The notes under the pieces: generated by a model
Told to the model about the DNA's origin: nothing
Database searches by the model: none
What the model saw: only the letters and a program-made list of their open reading frames with translations
In this document: positions 13,251 through 16,285 of the stretch, in pieces
Layout: each line of letters begins with the position of its first letter
Position numbering within the stretch: position 1 is the first letter of the stretch
Program-made: the position numbers and the translations under genes
NCBI GenBank assembly: GCA_934141535.1
Contig: CAKPCH010000008.1
Span: forward strand, 1 to 16,285
Source: an uncultured Bacilli bacterium
GTDB taxonomy: Bacteria; Bacillota_I; Bacilli_A; RF39; UBA660
DNA length: 16,285 nucleotides
Reading direction: 5' to 3'

Positions 13251-14052
13251 CAGTTTTTTCCTCCTCATCTTCAATATAAATTGTCTTCTTAGGATTTAAT
13301 TCTTCTAAAAGCATAACTTTTATTTCATCTGGTGTAAGGTTATAATGTAACTCACCATTTACTGCCATTGATAATCTTCCTGTTTCCTCAGATACAATTA
13401 GCGAAATACAGTCAGTCATTTCTGCTATACCTAAAGCAGCTCTATGACGAGTTCCTAATCTTTTTACTACCTTAGAATTCTCACTTATAGGAAATACAGC
13501 TCTAGCGCATGTTATCTTATCTCCTTGAATTATTACACCACCATCATGAAGTGGATTGTTTGGGAAAAAGATTGACATTAATAAATCACTTGATATATCA
13601 GCATATATTTTTTTTGCTTTTTGAATATAATCATTCAAACTATTATCTCTTTCAATTACAATAAGTGCTCCAGTTCTAGTTTTGCGTAAAGAATCCATAG
13701 CATTTACTATTTCAAAAACAATTCTTTCTCTCTCATCTACTGTAAGAGTTTTATGTCTACCAAGCAATTGACTTCTACCTAATTGCTCCAAAACATTTCT
13801 AATTTCTGGTTGGAAAATAACTATAAGAGCTAAAATACCCCATTCTATAACATAATCTAGTAAAAATCCTATAGTTACTAAATTAAATACATCACTTACA
13901 ATTTTTAAAATTAATATAAATATTATTCCTTTAAATAATAATATCATTTTTACATTTTTACTTAAACTTTTCAAAACATAGTATAAAACAAGCCATACAA
14001 GTAGTACGTCTATTATATTTTTAACTAATTCAACGACATGATCAAACGTCAT
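13234..14052 (-). CDS. cdaA: Diadenylate cyclase CdaA
   Basis: Makes the second messenger c-di-AMP from two ATP; in Gram-positives this sets potassium and osmolyte transport and cell-wall balance. Three membrane helices (about 8-30, 36-58, 63-80) are followed by the DAC (DisA_N) domain. It has EPIR-like FQPEIRNVLEQLGR (81-94), the ATP-site DGG in NPLHDGGVII (167-176) and RHR in LGTRHRAALG (200-209), numbered from the first Met. Length (272-273 aa) is typical. Start: ATG at 14055 or 14052; AAAGGAGG is only 3 bases before the first and 6 before the second, so 14052 is chosen. The acidic tail (EDEEEKTDESDN) overlaps the start of cdaR. It is transcribed from an extended -10 promoter. Confidence 0.96.
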   Translation of the reverse strand: MTFDHVVELVKNIIDVLLVWLVLYYVLKSLSKNVKMILLFKGIIFILILKIVSDVFNLVTIGFLLDYVIEWGILALIVIFQPEIRNVLEQLGRSQLLGRHKTLTVDERERIVFEIVNAMDSLRKTRTGALIVIERDNSLNDYIQKAKKIYADISSDLLMSIFFPNNPLHDGGVIIQGDKITCARAVFPISENSKVVKRLGTRHRAALGIAEMTDCISLIVSEETGRLSMAVNGELHYNLTPDEIKVMLLEELNPKKTIYIEDEEEKTDESDN

Positions 14053-14077
14053 CATTTACCTCCTTTATTCTTTTTAC

Positions 14078-14083
14078 ATTATA
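14078..14083 (-). promoter_or_regulatory. Extended -10 promoter of cdaA-cdaR
   Basis: Minus-strand TGCTATAAT gives TATAAT at 14078-14083 with the TG extension. The -35 position is a T tract (TTTCTT) with little match. The predicted start is near 14071. Confidence 0.55.
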
Positions 14084-14157
14084 GCATATATTAAAAAAAA
14101 AAGAAATTACTAATCAAACAATTTATAAAAAAACTAAATTTATCTATTATAAGATAA

Positions 14158-14184
14158 ATAAAAAACCTTTGAAAATCAAAGGTT
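14158..14184 (-). terminator. Terminator of tRNA-Ala
   Basis: On the minus strand AACCTTTG (14177-14184) pairs with CAAAGGTT (14164-14171), a short 5-nt loop between, followed by TTTTTT. It lies 11 nt past the tRNA 3' end. Confidence 0.82.
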
Positions 14185-14194
14185 AATATACTAC

Positions 14195-14271
14195 TGGTGG
14201 AGAATAAGGGACTCGAACCCTTGACCCCCTGCGTGCAAGGCAGATGCTCTAGCCAACTGAGCTAATTCCCC
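14195..14271 (-). tRNA. tRNA-Ala (anticodon TGC)
   Basis: The minus strand reads as a complete 77-nt tRNA: acceptor GGGGAAT paired with ATTCTCC (one G-T pair), D arm GCTCAGTTGGCTAGAGC, anticodon stem CTGCC/GGCAG type with loop TTGCACG giving TGC, and T arm AAGGGTTCGAGTCCCTT. The discriminator is A and CCA is encoded (14195-14197). It has its own strong promoter and terminator. Confidence 0.97.
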
Positions 14272-14291
14272 AGTAACAACGTTACTAATAA

Positions 14292-14320
14292 AGTATATCA
14301 TTATTTTTTTTATGTGTCAA
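14292..14320 (-). promoter_or_regulatory. Sigma-A promoter of tRNA-Ala
   Basis: Minus-strand consensus TTGACA (14315-14320), 17-bp spacer, TATACT (14292-14297). A short inverted repeat AGTAAC/GTTACT (14272-14286) fills the region between the predicted start and the mature tRNA 5' end. Confidence 0.8.
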
Positions 14321-14353
14321 CACATTTTTTATCTTTTTTTAATTATTTGTTAT

Positions 14354-14782
14354 TTAATGTATTTCTGGACAAATTAAAGGATCCGGTTCATAAAAGCAAT
14401 GATTCTTATATCTTCCAGAGTTTCTTTGATTATACCAAGTACCTTTACAACTCTCACCAGTTCCAGGTGCATAAAACCAAAGGGAGTTTGTTGCAGGATA
14501 ATAATACTCACCCTTAAGCACTCTATCGGCTAATTGTCTTTCATTAGTTGTTGGATTACTAAAAAACAAAGGACTATTTATACCGGAAAATCCACCTGGA
14601 TTTTGATATATCATATCATTTATTGTTGTTATATCTTTAAATGTTAAACATCTTCCAAGAGCTCTATTTACTCCAACATTTCCAACCATAAGCATTCCAA
14701 GATTGCCTTCACCTACAGCTTCTGCTCTCATAAGTCGCGCAAGTAAATCTCTTTCTTTTGAAGTATAATTAATTATAGCCAT
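14354..14782 (-). CDS. cwlJ: CwlJ-like spore cortex-lytic hydrolase (SleB/CwlJ family)
   Basis: A 142-aa cell-wall hydrolase of the SleB/CwlJ catalytic family, the same length as Bacillus CwlJ. CwlJ is made in the mother cell, sits in the coat and cuts cortex peptidoglycan during germination. The match runs along the whole length: LLARLMRAEAVGEGNLGMLM (13-32) with the catalytic Glu21 in AEAxGE, GNVGVNRAL (34-42), FKDITTINDMIYQNPGGF (about 48-65), LWFYAPGTGESCKGTWYNQ (about 103-121), and YKNHCFYEP near the end. No signal peptide and no peptidoglycan-binding N-domain, as in CwlJ and unlike SleB. Start: AAGGTGATTTGT then ATG at 14782; the upstream in-frame GTG is part of the binding site. A CATATAAT stands 18 bp before it. 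No terminator is seen before the tRNA-Ala promoter. GerQ, the usual partner, is not in the window. Confidence 0.93.
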   Translation of the reverse strand: MAIINYTSKERDLLARLMRAEAVGEGNLGMLMVGNVGVNRALGRCLTFKDITTINDMIYQNPGGFSGINSPLFFSNPTTNERQLADRVLKGEYYYPATNSLWFYAPGTGESCKGTWYNQRNSGRYKNHCFYEPDPLICPEIH

Positions 14783-14799
14783 ACAAATCACCTTACAAT

Positions 14800-14807
14800 A
14801 TTATATG
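14800..14807 (-). promoter_or_regulatory. Possible sigma-E/K-like -10 of the CwlJ-like gene
   Basis: Minus-strand CATATAAT followed by A also fits the sigma-K -10 CATAnnnTA. The sigma-A -35 position is TTCAAC (three of six). The identical octamer stands before the YdcC-like gene, and cwlJ and ydcC both belong to the mother-cell regulon in Bacillus. Confidence 0.35.
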
Positions 14808-14823
14808 TGTTTTAAAAAAAAGG

Positions 14824-14852
14824 TTGAAGATATAATAAAAATGTGTTATAAT
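14824..14852 (+). promoter_or_regulatory. Sigma-A promoter of tRNA-Trp
   Basis: TTGAAG (14824-14829), 17-bp spacer, TATAAT (14847-14852). The predicted start near 14859 is five nt before the tRNA. Confidence 0.75.
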
Positions 14853-14863
14853 TAACTAGTCAC

Positions 14864-14937
14864 AGGGGTATAGTTCAATGGTAGAATAACGGTCTCCAAA
14901 ACCGCTGATGTGGGTCCGACTCCTGCTACCCCTGCCA
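14864..14937 (+). tRNA. tRNA-Trp (anticodon CCA)
   Basis: A complete 74-nt tRNA on the plus strand: acceptor AGGGGTA with TACCCCT, D arm with AGTTCAATGGTAGAA, anticodon loop CTCCAAA (14894-14900) giving CCA, T arm with GGGTCCGACTCC (GTCCGAC in place of the usual GTTCGAC), discriminator G and encoded CCA (14935-14937). It is an ordinary UGG-reading tRNA-Trp, so TGA need not be read as Trp. Confidence 0.96.
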
Positions 14938-14966
14938 TTTTGTTATATCAGGCTTAAAAGTCTTTT

Positions 14967-14996
14967 AAAGAGTTAGCATTTACTAACTCTTTTTTA
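14967..14996 (+). terminator. Terminator of tRNA-Trp, overlapping the dgt stop
   Basis: AAAGAGTTAG (14967-14976) pairs with CTAACTCTTT (14983-14992), a 10-bp stem and 6-nt loop followed by T residues. The end of the convergent minus-strand gene (14994) lies in the T tract. On the minus strand the hairpin is followed by a weak T run only. Confidence 0.8.
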
Positions 14997-16115
14997 TTTA
15001 AAATATTTATTATATTGATATTCAAAGAAATCATCTGTCATACCCGCAATATAATCTATAACTTTTCTAGCTGGTGTTTCAGAATCATTATAATCTTTTG
15101 ACATTTCACTTAAATAAGAAACATAAATATCAGAACTCTTATCTTCATTTACTATTTGATTATAATACAAATCAAATAATTTTGAAAATTTATCTTCTAT
15201 TGATTTAACTTGTTCATCAGTATATGCTAAAGCATATATATTTTTATAATTAAATTTTAATAATTTATTTAATGCTTCAAAAATTTCAGTTGATAAACTT
15301 ATAGAATTCTTACTATAACTATTATTAATTATATCACAAACTATAGTATTTACTATTTCTGAGTTAGAATTACCAAGTACACTAGCAATATCATCAGGAA
15401 TATCTGAATATTTTAATTTATTTAATCTCACCGCATCTTCTATATCTTTACCTATGTATGCTATAACATCACTTATACGAACTACGCAACCCTCCAATGT
15501 CATAGGTTTTAATTTCTTTGACATTTCCTTATCTTTGTAACAAGCATTATATTCTTCTAAAAATTGTTCTTTTGTTTTATGAGTAGGAGAATATTCGCCT
15601 TTTATAATCTCACCATTATGACATAAAATGGCATCAAGTACTTGAACAGATATATTATTGCCTTCACCATAATTTTCAAGTCTCATCAAAGTTCTAACAC
15701 TTTGAACATTGTGATTAAAATAACCTTCATTATATTTTAAACTCAATTTATTTAATATTTTTTCACCTAAATGGCCAAATGGGACATGCCCTAAATCATG
15801 TCCAAGGCCAGCAGCTTCTATTAAATCCTCATTTAAATTTAACGCTCTTCCTATGGTACGTGCTATTTTACTTACAAGTTGAACATGAGTTATTCTTTTA
15901 CTTATCATATCATTATTAGGATTAGTAAATACTTGTGTTTTATCTATATATCTAGCGTAAGATAAAGAATAAATAACCTTATCAGAATCTCTAAAAAAGG
16001 CTGTTCTAAAATTTTTTGAAAAAGGTTTTAATCTTATTGCACTTTCATCCTTGCAAGCATAAGCTGATAATTCTTTATTATGTTTTTGCATATTTTTAAT
16101 TATTTCTTCATTCAT
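14994..16115 (-). CDS. HD-domain dGTP triphosphohydrolase-like protein
   Basis: A 373-aa member of the dGTPase-like HD family, which cleaves dNTPs (dGTP in E. coli Dgt) to nucleoside and triphosphate; members in Bacillota vary in substrate and often need dNTP activation. Visible: SYARYIDKTQVF (52-63, matching the R..KTQVF motif of the family), RITHVQLVSKIAR (74-86) with the first metal His77, and GHDLGHVPFGHLGE (105-118) with the HD pair at 106-107 plus His110 and His115. The C-terminal half is helical (VVRISDVIAYIGKDIEDA, about 212-229), ending in VIDYIAGMTDDFF. It starts at ATG 16115 with GGTGAT upstream; a TTG at 16127 in frame falls on the binding site. Single gene with a good promoter. 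I cannot set the substrate from the sequence. Confidence 0.9.
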   Translation of the reverse strand: MNEEIIKNMQKHNKELSAYACKDESAIRLKPFSKNFRTAFFRDSDKVIYSLSYARYIDKTQVFTNPNNDMISKRITHVQLVSKIARTIGRALNLNEDLIEAAGLGHDLGHVPFGHLGEKILNKLSLKYNEGYFNHNVQSVRTLMRLENYGEGNNISVQVLDAILCHNGEIIKGEYSPTHKTKEQFLEEYNACYKDKEMSKKLKPMTLEGCVVRISDVIAYIGKDIEDAVRLNKLKYSDIPDDIASVLGNSNSEIVNTIVCDIINNSYSKNSISLSTEIFEALNKLLKFNYKNIYALAYTDEQVKSIEDKFSKLFDLYYNQIVNEDKSSDIYVSYLSEMSKDYNDSETPARKVIDYIAGMTDDFFEYQYNKYFK

Positions 16116-16131
16116 ATTTATCACCAACGAT

Positions 16132-16160
16132 ATTATATCATGTATGGTTTAGATAGTAAA
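16132..16160 (-). promoter_or_regulatory. Sigma-A promoter of the dGTPase-like gene
   Basis: Minus-strand TTTACT (16155-16160), 17-bp spacer, TATAAT (16132-16137). The predicted start is near 16126, so the leader is about 10 nt and the TTG at 16127 cannot be used. Confidence 0.65.
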
Positions 16161-16177
16161 TTGTATATTTTAACAAA

Positions 16178-16203
16178 ATAAAAATCGTCTAAAATAGACG
16201 ATT
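16178..16203 (-). terminator. Terminator of tRNA-Pro
   Basis: On the minus strand AATCGTCT (16196-16203) pairs with AGACGATT (16183-16190), 5-nt loop, followed by TTTATTTTG. It begins 10 nt after the tRNA 3' end. Confidence 0.8.
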
Positions 16204-16213
16204 AATTATTAAA

Positions 16214-16285
16214 TGGTCGGGAAAACAGGATTTGAACCTGCAACCCCTTGGTCCCAAACCAAGTGCTCTACCAAGTTGAGCCATT
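16214..16285 (-). tRNA. tRNA-Pro (anticodon TGG), 5' end cut by the window
   Basis: The minus strand reads AATGGCTCAACTTGGTAGAG, then anticodon stem CTTGG/CCAAG with loop TTTGGGA giving TGG, T arm CAGGTTCAAATCCTG, acceptor 3' strand ending TTTCCCG, discriminator A and encoded CCA (16214-16216). The first about five bases of the acceptor 5' strand lie beyond 16285. Confidence 0.95.

Noticed and set aside
14314..14517. Plus-strand open frame antisense to cwlJ and the tRNA-Ala promoter
   Set aside because: It overlaps a consensus promoter and a well-matched CwlJ gene on the other strand, with no ribosome binding site.
14864..14937. tRNA-Trp as integration site for a mobile element
   Set aside because: The 3' flank carries a terminator and a housekeeping HD gene; there is no integrase and no repeat of the tRNA 3' end in the window.

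Overview
The window comes from a very AT-rich, low-GC Gram-positive bacterium (Bacillota, Bacilli side, perhaps an Erysipelotrichales/RF39-like gut lineage; the lineage is inference). The evidence is a Bacilli-type 16S 5' end, NtdP, CdaA/CdaR, UPF0316 and PopT-type proteins, AGGTGAT/GGAGG ribosome binding sites, tRNAs with encoded CCA, and a set of endospore genes (CotY/CotZ-like coat protein, CwlJ-like cortex hydrolase, YdcC-like lipoprotein). The standard code fits: TGA ends the genes at 4479 and 8504, and tRNA-Trp has anticodon CCA, so this is not a code-4 mollicute despite the base composition.

Layout. 1-76 is the 5' end of a 16S rRNA gene on the minus strand. 77-510 is its leader, with a boxA and three tandem promoters. 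The minus strand then carries ntdP (511-1065) and a Ctp/S41 protease (1247-2587). A divergent plus-strand RNHCP zinc-ribbon gene (2839-3141) meets an Asn-rich membrane-anchored protein (3200-3895) at a shared terminator. Next is a compact minus-strand operon of a stand-alone Clp-D1-like AAA+ ATPase, a membrane-tethered thioredoxin-like protein without CxxC, and TrmL (5938 down to 3973). It is preceded by a triple-LysM protein without signal peptide (6006-6467).

The middle holds an unrecognised 101-aa gene (6558-6863, +), the CotZ-like coat gene (6885-7331, -), a LicD-family transferase (7479-8369, +) followed by an overlapping 51-aa membrane ORF, and a convergent pair popT-like/UPF0316 (8504-9859, -). 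Then come a second membrane-tethered thioredoxin-like protein (9939-10490), the YdcC-like lipoprotein (10537-11580), a DUF378 protein (11682-11879, +), and cdaA-cdaR (11901-14052, -), which make and regulate c-di-AMP; glmM is not attached.

The right end has tRNA-Ala(TGC), a CwlJ-like hydrolase, tRNA-Trp(CCA) on the plus strand, an HD-domain dGTPase-like gene, and a tRNA-Pro(TGG) cut by the window edge.

Most genes lie on the minus strand in the same direction as the rRNA, as expected for a replication-co-oriented core region. Themes are envelope and sporulation (Ctp, LysM, CotZ, LicD, PopT, YdcC, CwlJ, c-di-AMP) and nucleotide/RNA housekeeping (NtdP, TrmL, Dgt, tRNAs, 16S). I see no CRISPR array, insertion sequence, prophage, or obvious defence system. 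The more unusual items are the D1-only AAA+ protein and its operon, the pair of membrane-tethered thioredoxin-like proteins, the short LicD-coupled membrane ORF whose 3' end doubles as a terminator hairpin overlapping the convergent gene, and sporulation genes preceded by CATATAAT-type -10 elements with poor -35 boxes.
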